Source: Cylicocyclus nassatus
Taxonomy: Eukaryota > Nematoda > Chromadorea > Rhabditida > Strongylidae
Length of the DNA stretch: 64,000 nucleotides
Assembly: GCA_958299035.1 (NCBI GenBank)
Contig: CATQJL010000316.1
Location: 40,350,025 to 40,414,024 of the forward strand
Direction of reading: 5' to 3'
Part shown: positions 36,101 to 47,024 of the stretch, piece by piece
Layout: every line of letters starts with the position of its first letter
Numbering within the stretch: the first letter of the stretch is position 1
The notes under the pieces: generated by a model
What the model saw: only the letters and a program-made list of their open reading frames with translations
Databases searched by the model: none
Told to the model about the DNA's origin: nothing
Made by a program: the position numbers and the translations under genes

Positions 36101-37922
36101 GGAATTTTATGGACTGGAGCCTGAGTCTTGCGCCATTCAATAGCACATCTCCTAGTAACTTTGAGTGAGAAAAGCAAGCAGGCAGGTTCTTTGACAAACA
36201 CGTGAGAGGTGGAGGCGAAGTTACGAGCTTTCGTGATGTTAGTTACAGTCACCTCACCTTATCTCTCCAAGAAGACCCTGTAATCCTCAAAGACCACGAT
36301 TTTCGTAAAGAGCGTGTTCGAAAACCTCTATAAGCGAAGTTTCCTTACAATCTAAGAGCATGAACATTTTGACCAAAATCCATCGGCCAGCTTCAGAGCG
36401 TAAAACGAGAAAAAATGAAATTACTCGAACATCTTGGAAAACTTGCTTATAAGGGTTATCCGACCTGCTGATTACGAAAATCACATCTGCTTAGCAAGAG
36501 AGCTTCATATTTTAGAGTTACGTTGAGAAAAATTTAGAACGACATGATTTTTCCAGAATTCACCAGCCCTTCTAACTCCTATGGAAAAATGCGTGATTGA
36601 TTTTTAGCGCTACGTAATCTACAGAAAAAGTACTATTGAAAGGTCCTTGCTGGAGTCTACTAGGGGCAATGCACACTGCTTTACACCTTCACGAAAAGAC
36701 GTCTACAGAAAGATTTGAGAATATTGAAATCGGAATATCAAGGATATGCTGTATATCGAAAGACTTGCCTTGATGAACTGAGCACAAAGCTTTCTTCGGA
36801 TTCAGAATATGTTCATTCCGAAGGAAGTTACGGCGAGTGGAATTTAGAAACGCGTGATTTTTCCAAAATTCACCAACGCTTCTAACTCTTTTGGGAGACA
36901 GTCTGCAGCTACTCTTGAACGCACGATAACCTACAAGGACTGTACTATCGAACAGTGCTTACTGGAATCTTTTATAATACACAGACCTGCGTTACATCCT
37001 TGCGAAAAGACCTCCACAGAAAAAACTCGAAAAAAGTGGAAATGGAATATCGAGAGCATACTGTATATCAAAATATTTGCCTCGACGATCTGAACAAAAT
37101 GCTGCTTCTGGATTCGGAATATATTCGTTCCGAAGGAAGTTATGGCGTTGCGTATTCTGCGTGATTCGCATGGTTTCGCGGATCCTGAAATGTCGCGAAC
37201 TTCCCGAATTATCGCGCACTCTGGCGGAAATCCCGGAATTCCGCGAAGCTCACTGAAATTTTGACATTCTGTGGGCGGTGTTGTGATTTTGAGCAGATCT
37301 TAGAACAAAATTCGATCAGAGTGGTTCTCTACCATACTCCTGTACTATACTGTCTATGTGTCATCAGCGACAGATCAATGATAATACTGTTATCAGCACA
37401 CTGAATTCAACCAAAATAATAATCGATAATTCTGAAAACAAATATTGTATTCGGAATCCCCATGCTCGATTACCCCCCTATGTAAACTCCCAGCCCCGTA
37501 GCTCAAACTTTGCAAAAAAATCGATAAAAGCGATAAAATCGATATCGATCGATGACGAAAAGTAGCCTATGACACCCGCCGGGGCCCGAAGTGTATGCGT
37601 GCCAAGTTTGGTCCGGATCAGTTGAGAAAAGGATTTTTCTATTCGGAGCATACGTACAGACAAACAGACAAACAGACGTTCAGCTTCATATATAGGATGA
37701 TGCGTCTCGTCGAGCTGAATCGAACGGTGTCCTCGGATTCAGAATTCGTCCTTTCTGAAGCGAGATATGGCTAAATTGACGATCATTCCGGCGCACTGCG
37801 GCGGAGTGTGGCGCACTCTGCCGCACTCCGGCGCACTCTGCCACACTCCGCCACAGTGCGCCGGAGTGTGGCGGAGTGCGCCGCAGTCCGGCGACTTTTT
37901 TGACGAATTATGAGCGGTATTG
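33182..37922. mobile_element. giant foldback element, arms of about 2 kb
   Basis: The left end (CAATACCGCTCATAATTCG, then AAAAAAGTCGCCGG) is the complement of the right end at 37922; TA lies outside both (33180-33181, 37923-37924). The arms meet around a loop of about 175 bases centred near 35918. The left arm is longer because a retroelement fragment sits at 33536-34281. Each arm contains a Helitron 5' end pointing inward (33369 and 37690). Tandem CGGCGCACTC-type units fill the right tip (37785-37900) but are fewer on the left. All open frames come in mirror pairs and are not genes. Confidence 0.85.
33536..34281 (-). mobile_element. 5'-truncated CR1-like 3' end
   Basis: On the - strand it ends in a (GATAAA)n tail at 33530-33552 and carries a GC-rich segment (GCGGAGGCCCGACGA on +) like the 3' UTR of LINE copy 1 at 19070-19160 (GCGGAGGCCCGGCGA). 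GATTTTATC is found at both sides, fitting a target duplication. It interrupts the left arm of the giant foldback; the right arm lacks it, so it inserted later. Confidence 0.7.
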
Positions 37923-38115
37923 TAGCACTTTATATTTAATCTACTGAGCTTTGGTGACCAATGAAAGAAACCGTCAAAACTATCGGAACAGTCTTATCTT
38001 TAGATACAAGTGTGTTTATTGATCTGTAATGCAAAAAGATATTAGCTCACTGACCTTTCTCAATTTAATTGACAACATCTCTATTATTAGCTATCTCATT
38101 CATGCTGATAATATT

Positions 38116-39951
38116 AGGTTGTCAAGAAAGCAATGTCGTTTTTATTTGCCCGGCATAGCACCGCAACCATACACACCAAAAAAGGGATACAGTTCGATAG
38201 AGCAAACTAAGCTCTACAAGCTGGCATTCATGCTTTCGCTCCAAGTTTGGTCCACGCGAAATAGTCAAAATTTAACACGATTCAAATGCTCAAAAATCTG
38301 TGAGCTTTAGATCTCCGTAAAAATCTCTACGGGCTCCCCATTCGCACACATATATTTTCGACATCAGACATTCAGCTGTACAATTGTTGTGATTTTTCAC
38401 AACTAGAAACTGGGAAAACAAAAACCTTCATGTCTTCTCATAGCAATGCTGAATGGTTCTTGAGTTATACACTACCAGCCTTGGAAGTATAACTGTGGAT
38501 TTTTAGCCTATTCCTAGCCCTAATTCTCGAGGAGTCGATATTAGCACAAATGTTTAAAAGAGAGAAGCCACGTACGCCGCGCACTCAGCGTATACCGCTG
38601 CAGCGCAATGGAATTATGGAAATATGAAGAAGAGAAATCCTTTTCATCCAGTAATGTGTTTGTAAGGAGATGTTAACAGCGCAAATATAAAACCAGAAAC
38701 AACATACAACCATACAAGTATATACTACCAATATACAACCAGATGACGCAATGTGCAGTCAGTTACGATGCAAAATGTGAAACTCAAAAGTAGAGGGAAC
38801 ACAACAATCTAAGTCATCCCATCAGTCATTGATATAGGCAAAGGATAGACAGGATAAACAAAGCAAAAGAGAGGAAGAATTGCATAACAGGATAAACAAA
38901 GCAAAAGAGAGGAAGAATTGCATAACAGGATAAACAAAGCAAAAGAGAGGAAGAATTGCATAATGTGAAGGAACACTATTGAGGGACACGAATGTGCAGC
39001 AAATATAGAGATACATAAAAAAAAGTGGAGCTCTGCAGTGAGCATATTTCCATTGCGCTGCAACGACGTACGCGGCGTAGTATGAAGGAACCCTAAGGTC
39101 AAATATAGATCTAATCTCCAGTAGACGTTTCAGCAATTTTAGCGACCAGTAATCGATAAAATCCCTTTTCGGGTATTTGTCTTAAAGGCAGCGGCTGGGC
39201 AGATTCTCGAAATGAAGTTTTTTTTTGCTTACTTGTGGTAAATCCATTCGCTGACTTCGAAGATCCACCTTGAAGAGCGCAATGGCAAAGACCACGATTT
39301 CTCAAGGCCTCCAACTTTGAATTTGGACGAATGGAGGACGTCCCTCCATGGTTAGAGAGGCAGAATCGTTGCGGGACCTTCGCAACATTGCGGCATGCCT
39401 TCTGTGACAGGTTAGGGAGAATTGCAACAATTGTAATATCTGCTCCATAACGAAGGGGTCGCCTAAATTGGTTGAAGGCATACAAGGCTAACGCGCACGC
39501 GGCGCGCGGGCTATTCTCAACCACGGGTCGCGCGTACGCTCCCATGAGCGACCGCTGGCCGAGGTGCGCGCCCTGTGGTTGACAACTGCCCGCCGCTGCA
39601 GCCTCGCATGTTTTCAACCTATTTGGGCGACCGCCTAGGTATTACAGCTGAATGTCTGATGTCGAAAATATGGGTGTGCAAATGGGAGGCCCGTAGAGAT
39701 TTTTACGGAGATCTAAATTTCACAGATTTTTGAGCATCTAAATCGTGTTAAATTTTGACTATTTCGCGTGGACCAAACTTGGAGCGAAAGCATGAATGCC
39801 AGCTTGTAGAGCTTGTTTGCTCTATCGAACTGTATCCCTTTCTTGGTGTGTATGATTGCGGTGCTATGCCGGGCAAATAAAAACGACATTAGTAAGTAGA
39901 TCACAATCACTGACACTTCAAAAAAAAAACGACATTGTTTTCCTGACAATC
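38116..39951. mobile_element. mariner-type foldback with filler
   Basis: The left end GGTTGTCAAGAAAGCAATGTCG is mirrored by CGACATTGTTTTCCTGACAATC at the right; TA flanks both. Arms run to about 38385 and from about 39640. Inverted similarity also continues outside (37940-38115 against 39952-40125), so a still larger palindrome surrounds it. The centre holds unrelated sequence: a tandem repeat and a GC-rich part (39111-39617) with an open frame of 168 codons on the - strand that has no recognisable domain and is probably fortuitous. Confidence 0.6.
38850..38963 (+). repeat. three tandem 38-base units
   Basis: CAGGATAAACAAAGCAAAAG followed by AGAGGAAGAATTGCATAA is present three times in a row. 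The low-complexity open frame on the - strand here is only the translation of this repeat. Confidence 0.9.
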
Positions 39952-40073
39952 TAATATTGTCAGCATGAATGAGATAGCTAATAATAAAGATGTTGTCAAT
40001 TAAACCAAGGAAGTTCAGTGAGCTAATATCTTTTTGCAACACAGATCAATAAACATACTTTATCTGAAGATAA

Positions 40074-41303
40074 GGCTGTTCCGATAGTTTTGACGTTTTC
40101 TTTCATTGGTCACCAAAGCTCACAGAACACCGATCGATGGAGCTTAAAAATCGTTTGATTCAGATTTTTATCCTCTTTCTTATAAATATGTTTTCTTTCT
40201 AGTCTATGCTTCATTGCGATATTATCGCCACGGCTCTTTGACCAGCTCACCAGTAACGCCAAACCTTCACAGATTTCTTCGAAGAGCGTGGCAGTTGTTA
40301 CATGCGGTAAACTTTGGCTACATTACGCTTATTTCAGATTACATAACTCATGTTGAAGTGTGTGATAATTATTTACTTAGGCAAAACCGCGGCTTTTCAA
40401 TCACATTTAGCTCGTGAGAATAATCAAAATCCCAAAAAGCTGTTTCTTCAAGGCGATCAAATGTTATGTTGCACAATTAATGTTTAATAAAAATCAAGTT
40501 TCAACTCGCGAAAACTTTGGAAGCTTTCATGTTTTTGTTGTGTCTCAACTTTACCAAAAATCGAGATCTCCAAAAAAAGAATTTTTTCAAGCCAAATACA
40601 GCAGATAAGCAGAACATACAGACACCACCGTACGAGATTTACTCTATTTGACATAATTAATCCTTCTGAAAACTTTGTTTTGAGGCAAACAAGGATGACG
40701 AATAAAGAATTTTGGCAATTATCGAAAATTTCGAGAAAAATTATTAGAAATGCAACACTAAGAGAAGAATGCATCGAATGCATGTTGAAAATCATTTAGA
40801 TCTTCATTGTACGGTTTTATAGTAGACTAGCTGGCTTCCCCGGCTCCGCCGTATGTTCCGAATAGAAAATTCCATTTCTCAACCGATCCGGACCAAACTT
40901 GGCACACATACACTTCGGGCCCCGGCGGGTGTCACAGTCCACTTTCGTTATCCATCGATGTCGATTTTATCGATTTTTTGCAAAATTTGAGCTACGGGGC
41001 TGGGATTTGGCACAAGGGGGTGATCAACATGCTCGATTACCCCCCTGTGCCAACTCCCAGCTCCGTAGCTCAAATTTTGCAAAAAATCGATAAAATCGAT
41101 GTCGATCGATGACGAAAAGTAGCCTATGACACCCGCCGGGGCCCGAAGTGCATGTGTGCAAAGTTTGGTCCGGATCGGTTCAGAAATGGATTTCTATTCG
41201 GAACATACGTACATACATACAGACACACATACAAACATACATATAAACAGACATTCAGCTTATATTTAAGATTAAAAAAACCGACAAATCTTCCAGGACA
41301 ACC
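40074..41303. mobile_element. mariner-type element split by Helitron
   Basis: The left end (GGCTGTTCCGATAGTTTTGACG) and right end (complement of GGTTGTCCTGGAAGATTTG) match the family of 15734-16598, including CACAGAACACCGATCGATGG. The right flank is TA; the left end is less clear because it is shared with the surrounding palindrome. A Helitron occupies 40827-41271. No transposase frame remains. Confidence 0.65.
40827..41271 (-). mobile_element. non-autonomous Helitron inside mariner element
   Basis: On the - strand it starts TCTTAAATATAAGCTGAATG preceded by A (complement of T41272) and ends GGAGCCGGGGAAGCCAGCTAG less its last outer T. Removing it restores a continuous mariner-type end, as in the copy at 16545-16598. 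Insertion between A and T is the Helitron rule. The interior has the long inverted repeat typical of the family. Confidence 0.8.
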
Positions 41304-41480
41304 TAATACATCTACCATAACCACAACAAATATTTCAAATCACTCAATACCATTAACCCGAACCTGTATTTATGATATATGCAAAAGATTTAATGATTTC
41401 GTGAAGAAAGACTATAATCCTTATAACTTATAATGCACATATACTCAAAACCAAAAGGAGAACCAATTATCGCTTACCTA

Positions 41481-42030
41481 CAGTGCTGGCCAAGAGTTTG
41501 CAGCCATCCTGGAATTTTGCTATAACTTAGTCTGTGTCTCATATAACGAATTCAAATTTTGGTATTGCGTGGAAATTACGCTGCTTAAGAATATGCCAAA
41601 AATTGCGGTTTCATGCACACAGAAGGATTCCTGTGGAAACTAGCGAAAACGGCAGAATCGATGGTCAAAAACTTGCAGACACCTTCTGCTGAACGTCTTA
41701 GAAAACTTGTTACCTTCCAGTATCTGGCTACAGATGCATCACCCATAAGCATTAAGATGTGCAGTGCAACCAGCACCCATCAAACTTCAAAAAAGAGAAT
41801 TTACGAAGCCATTTTGCTTGGACGCCAAATAACGCAAAAAGTGGATAAATCATTAAGTTTTTGAGAAGTAATCGGCTGGTTGCGCCGTGCATCTGCAGCA
41901 CAAATGCTGGAAAGTGAAAAGCTTCCCTAAGACGTTTAGCAGAAGGTGGCTGCAAATTTTTGAGCAACTTCGATTTTGCCGTTTTTCTTCTCCATTTGGT
42001 TCCGACTCATCTTGTCTTCGCTTCACACCA
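41481..42030. mobile_element. Tc1-type foldback remnant
   Basis: The left end CAGTGCTGGCCAAGAG after TA resembles the known Tc1 terminus CAGTGCTGGCCAAA. The interior is a palindrome centred near 41795 (AAAAACTTGCAGACACCTTC against GAAGGTGGCTGCAAATTTTT). The right terminal sequence is missing, so the element is truncated. No transposase. Confidence 0.6.
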
Positions 42031-42164
42031 TCTTTGCCACTTAATGACCAGCAGATCAGAGTGTGCTTAACCGCTCATCCCTCATTACTATGGGAAATGT
42101 GCATAATCATACAAATTTTCTGCTTCATATTTATAGAGATTACTCCAAACTACATCATGTAACA

Positions 42165-42335
42165 TTTGATTCAACTGGCTTGGCACCATTAGGGCGGGGT
42201 TTTGTAATCTAATTGAGGCCGCTCGCGCCCGCGACGCGCCTGCGTCTCTCTCGCGCGAGTGCTCTCTGATCATTATCTAGCCTCAATTAGGTCACGAAGC
42301 TCCGCCTTTGCCGGTGCCAAGCCAGTTGAATCAAA
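42165..42335. mobile_element. MITE, 171 bases
   Basis: TTTGATTCAACTGGCTTGGC at the left and its complement at the right form long inverted repeats around a GC-rich core (CTCGCGCCCGCGACGCGCC). No coding sequence. Confidence 0.8.
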
Positions 42336-43142
42336 TAATAGAAGGTTTCGAAACCTTATGTGTTATATTATGATTCCCTTTCCCGAATTTGTTGATTTCT
42401 AGACCAACACAGAACCAGGGTTGGCCAAGCATAAATATCGAAGAGTTTACATAAGTTTTGAACTTTTTGAATTGGACGATTAGGACACTAAAAATCTATT
42501 ATATAGTAAAAACAGTAAATCAACACATGGCTTTTTTCGAGCCAAAAACTATTATGAATGAACGCATTGGTAGATATGACGCTTCAATCACATGCCTGTT
42601 ACGGTCCTTTGAAGAGGCGAAGATTGCATTATTTCATTTGCTGATTTTCTCATCAAGTGCTCACTCTCTTTATCCTATTCTTTCTTTTTCGTTTTCCTTC
42701 TAATATGTTTTTGTATTTTCAAGAAATGGCCATTTCGAAGTTGGAGGCGAAGGAAGCGAAGGAAGCGCCGAGGCGCGATGCATTTGGGTTCATGAAAAGT
42801 ACGGGTTGAAAAATACGATTGCATTTTAGTCAACGCACACGCTACAATCACATTGGGAACAGTGTTTAAAGTTATCTATTTTTACGACTCAGAATCAAAC
42901 TGCGCTAGAGTTTCCCACTTCAGAGCAGACCTAGTGCACTGTCTAGCTTGAAGTCAATCGGACTTGCTTGTTTTTTATGCTTGCCTTTGTTTGCTGCCTT
43001 CTAGACTAGTTCCTCGTATACTTCGCTTATTTCATCTGTGCCTGTCTCGAGAAAATTCGGAGTTTACTGGAAGGATTTGATTTTGTTTCTCTCACCTCAC
43101 CTTTTTACGATGATAAAAACTTAAGGTTCAACCACTCAAATT
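42336..43142. other. no recognised gene
   Basis: A possible small exon follows an acceptor TATTTTCAAG: ATG 42726 opens MAISKLEAKEAKEAPRRD and stops soon after. Nothing else is supported. Confidence 0.35.
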
Positions 43143-43715
43143 AATCGCCGGGGGCAGGCGGCTCGCAAACTCGCGCTTTTCTGCAAGCGGTCAGCAGAAT
43201 TTTGGAGCGTGGCCAAACCATCAGCGAGCGGTACTTCCTTTACTGTCTCATGTTCTGCCAGCGGGCAGCAACACAGAATTTTCTACAGGCCTTTGCAAAT
43301 AGTCTCTTTCAGCGAGCGCTGCTCAAATTTTCAGCTGACCCTCGGACGGCTGTTAAGCAGATTGGGGCGTACGCCGAGCACAGGTAAGACTCCGTGTGGC
43401 AAAGGTGTCACCGTTGGTTTAATTCCTCAAGTTTGAGGTACTTTCTCTAAGAGGAAAGTACCTGGGGGCTGCGCGGTCTTCCAAAAGGACCGTGTGACCC
43501 CCTAAAATCTTGCACATTCTCGCGAAAAGTCCGCGAGAATGCGGCCACTGCGCCGCAGCTAATGTATAAGAAAACCGCGATTGTTCTCCAAGCATTCGTC
43601 TAAAATTTCGCTAAAATTTTTCCAAATATCTGCAAGCGCACCGCAAGAAATCAGCGAACTATTTTTCCGGTGCCCGCTTGCCCATAAATAGCATGGCCAC
43701 CTGCCCCCGGCGATT
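43143..43715 (+). mobile_element. TA-flanked inverted-repeat element with SL1-like RNA
   Basis: Ends ATCGCCGGGGGCAGGCGGC and GCCACCTGCCCCCGGCGAT are inverted repeats with TA outside each (43142-43143 region and 43716 region). The interior is GC-rich and not palindromic overall; it carries the SL1-like sequence at 43416. The only open frames are short and unlike known proteins. Probably a non-autonomous DNA element. Confidence 0.7.
43416..43540 (+). ncRNA. SL1-like spliced leader RNA sequence
   Basis: Positions 43416-43437 match nematode SL1 at 20 of 22 bases: they start GGTTTAATT and end CAAGTTTGAG, with A to C at position 10 and C to T at position 12. A GT donor follows at once (43438), as in true SL RNAs. 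Three hairpins follow: GTACTTTC/GAAAGTAC (43438-43461), a long stem GGGGG...GCGGTC with GACCG...CCCCC (43464-43502), and CATTCTCGCG/CGCGAGAATG (43515-43541). The T at position 12 pairs with A in CCTCAA/TTGAGG, so the leader hairpin is kept. Between stems II and III the only Sm-like sequence is AATCTTG, not the normal A-U-run-G. The known SL1 genes lie in 5S rDNA; none is seen here. It may be a functional variant, a pseudogene or a captured copy. Confidence 0.6.
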
Positions 43716-46312
43716 ATCTGAGCTTTGCTTTGCAAGTGATAATATCAGTGAAACTCCATCATCTTGATTATGCGTATTAATGTTTTGGGTATTGCATCAT
43801 ACTCTTACTTAATTATTGATTTCCTTCCCGCCCCGTTATGGAGCTTTCCTGATCAATTTTTTTCTTGCAAATAGGCTTTTTTCGAATGAATAAAGGCTTA
43901 ACATTTCAACCGTATCGACTTTAACGTCAACATCTTTCGTAAACTTTGCAAAGTTACGGAGAACTTTGTTTTTGAAATTACTCCAAAACGCGTTCCGGAT
44001 CCTGGTTTGCGCAGTCTCAATCCCAAAATATTTGTTTGTTTGAAGCGCATCAAGAAGATTCCGCCAACATCACATCAAGGCCGCGTTTATATTATACAGT
44101 CTGCCCCAATCCTAACCAGGCCAAAATTGGCATGGCGGGAGTCCGCGTCGCTAGGGTTTCGCGGTCACGCTCACGGCCTGCTTCTCTGCTCTTTCTTCAA
44201 TCCTTGTGTTCTCTCCGACAGCGCGCATATGCAGCGCAGACCGCTAGCGGGGCAAGCGCGCAAATTTACGCCGACGGTTCGGCCTGATCCCGATTGGAGC
44301 AGACTGTACGTCCAGACTAAAACCGGAAGCTAGTGCGCGTTTCTTGAACTGCAGCGGAAATTAGGACACGAGTCGAGTCATTCATTGCTAACATGGTCGT
44401 CGACGGCAGTAGATACGCAATAAACGTTAACAACAGCGACTTTCATCTGCATGCCGATAGCTAGGCCATTTACGCCCTCATCGTGCTGTCATTTTGGTAA
44501 GTCCATTCAACAAAAGAACTAACGAAGATTTTATTTCAGATCTTCTTTATCTTCTATCTTTTAAAACACCGCATTATCGCCTGTGGCACGCCGCCCCCGC
44601 TAGGGAACCAACACTCGAGGACCGTTGACGTCTGAAGAACTCATCAGACGATCTCTTTGTTGAAGTTATTCTTTTTTGTTGATTTTTTGGACAATAAAGT
44701 TGAAAGAGATAGTTCTTCGTGCATACAGTAAGTACTCTAGGGAATGAAGGGGGGGGGGGGGGGTAGAGAATGGGCTTGGGGTCGTGCCGCGGTCGACCCA
44801 AGAAAGGGAGTCGTATCCGGCGGTCGTTACCACACCCCCGCTTGACCCTAGACATGGCAGTGCAGAAACAATCTTCAGCGCACAGTAGGAGCTAACGGCT
44901 CTTACCTATGATGTCCAGCGGCACGGAAGATCAGGATTGAAGCAAGACACGTTCGCCAGCCCATTTTTGCGACCCGTTGATTAGGCTTCAAGGAAGTGTA
45001 GAAGATAGAAGATCGCAATATCCTGTCTATGACAGCTTTTTTCTGCATCGGAAGCTGGGCGCGTAACACCGACTCTTTTCTTTGCCCTGACATGAGCAAC
45101 CTGTTAGTCTAAACTGATAAATGTCTTGATGAACCATTGTATATTGTGCTAGAAGAACCTACCATATACCCAGTTACCGAGCTATACTTTTGATTTAGAT
45201 ACGGTAGAAAGCTGAGTTGTGTACATGAAAATTGACAAAATCCACCGACAGTTTTCTTAATTTCCAGTTTTTTTTTTGAACGAAACCATGGTACCGCCTT
45301 TTGACCCTGCCCACATTGAGTCAACATGAGATCTTCCGAAAATCCCTCAGATTTTCGAAAATCAGACTTAAAAGCGTTACAAAAATTATTTGACAACCTA
45401 ATATCAGGCTGCTGCATAAGCTTTGTCCAATGTGGATTTTCGAATCCAAAATACCATAACTCTTCAAAACCAACTTTTGTCCATAATCTTAGTTTCAGTA
45501 TGTTGAGCCTTAAAGGGATGCTAGAGATCTTGCGAAAAGCTCTGTTAAAGAAGAAGCGTGAACTTAAGAACTTCACCTCGTTCTTGTTCAAACCTGTCTT
45601 TTTTGGCATGGCAATGCTCCTTTATGAGAACTGACAGGCACTTTAGGTAGCCATGCGTAGACACACAAAATTTTGAAGATTATCTTACTGGAAGTGATAG
45701 GATTTTCGGGCTGAGAGATTTTTTTGACCGACTAAAAACGATGCCGTTTTTCAATATCATGTACACCTATATTTGCTGCGCGTTCGTGTTCTCCGAGAGA
45801 TTCCTTTACAGCGAGCGAGCTTATATTTTCTTTAGACTGCAGCGGCGCACGTCGCAAGACGCGGCGTGCTGCCGCGTGTTGCGGTAGGCTGCAGCGTCCT
45901 GCGGCGTAGTATGAAGGAGCCCTTATTGCTTGTGGAACTTTTGTACAAATAACTATTCTTTAACTACAAATCTTACGAGCAAGACGTTTTTTTTAAACAT
46001 GAAAGTGAGTATGTGCATATAATGGACTGTCTCACCGTTATTCCGTGCCCACAACAAGTACTGTACTTGACATGGAGAGTATATTGTGGAGATTTCCCCG
46101 CAAGACATCTCTTATCTGAGAACGTGTCTCGGCCATCTGGGAATCACAGGCTTTCTCGTCAGACCGGGTATCTTATCAAACTATGGCATGTGTTAAAAAG
46201 AGCAAAAAAAGCTTTTCAATGATGAGAGTATAATATTATCGCACTTCAAATGAAAATCTTCTAAAACGGCTGCTTCAAACACAAGGCAAAAAAAAATTCG
46301 GACAGAACTTAA
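43716..46312. other. no recognised gene; G run and repeat traces
   Basis: A G run lies at 44747-44763. A mariner-like end (CAGGCTGCTGCATAAGC) appears at 45404 and an open frame of 166 codons on the - strand (45109-45609) overlaps it, without a known domain. Near 45840-45910 the GC-rich CGGCGTAGTATGAAGGAGCCC resembles 39070-39095. None of these supports a gene. Confidence 0.45.
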
Positions 46313-46322
46313 CACGTTGACG

Positions 46323-46393
46323 ACCGCTTGACACACATGGTATGTCAAGCAATGACTACCGTGTGGGACCGCTTGACACACATGGTGTGTCAA
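46323..46393. repeat. subterminal repeats of the piggyBac element
   Basis: Two units of GACCGCTTGACACACATGG each continue to TGTCAAG, forming small hairpins CTTGACAC...GTCAAG. Such subterminal repeats commonly serve as transposase binding sites. Confidence 0.7.
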
Positions 46394-47024
46394 GACCCGT
46401 TTCACGTTGAAACTAACGATCACCTTGGGGTAAAATCATTTAAGGGGTTTTCTTAGGCGCTGAATCTGAAAATGATATTCAATTTTTACAGTGACCTCTT
46501 GTAACGATACGGTAGGTGTACTGTGGGCAATATTATGGGCCGCTTTGACCAAAAATGGTTTACTGATGATATGAGCGTACCTAGTTGTGTCCACATAACG
46601 TCTTTTTACTTCAAAACAAGCATTGGGAGGTACTGTAAGCCTACGGTAGGTAAAGATATAAAAATTAGGAGCCTTCTACCGAATCGCTCACTATAGTGAA
46701 TTTTCGACCTATTGTAGATGCTTTTGACAGCTGGAGTAGAAAAATCAATTTCTTTTTTTTGTTGAAATAACAACAAAATCTGGCACTGAGCAGTAGCAGC
46801 ATTTGGATCAACCGACTGGTGCATGGTGCGTCGATTTTTGGAAATATATTTTTATTTATTTTCAAACTTCTTAATTCCAAAGATCTACATAGCCGAGGAC
46901 AATGTTGTGGAAAACTATACAACGTTATTACAGATAATGCCACCTATACAATAGACAATAGACTGAAACCCGCACATAACCAAATAGCCAGAAGAGGTAG
47001 ATTTAGCTATGTAAGAACGTACAC

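Noticed and set aside
34616..37219. Pairs of matching frames on both strands
   Set aside because: Both arms of the giant foldback give the same frames; nothing resembles a protein family.
38822..39136. Hydrophobic repetitive frame on the - strand
   Set aside because: It is only the translation of three 38-base tandem repeats.
39111..39617. 168-codon frame on the - strand
   Set aside because: It lies in GC-rich filler of a foldback element, has no domain and no coding bias that I can see.
43202..43436. Two overlapping + frames in the SL1-bearing element
   Set aside because: Short, overlapping and without homology; the RNA features explain the region better.
45109..45609. 166-codon frame on the - strand
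   Set aside because: No motif; it overlaps a mariner-like end, so probably fortuitous.
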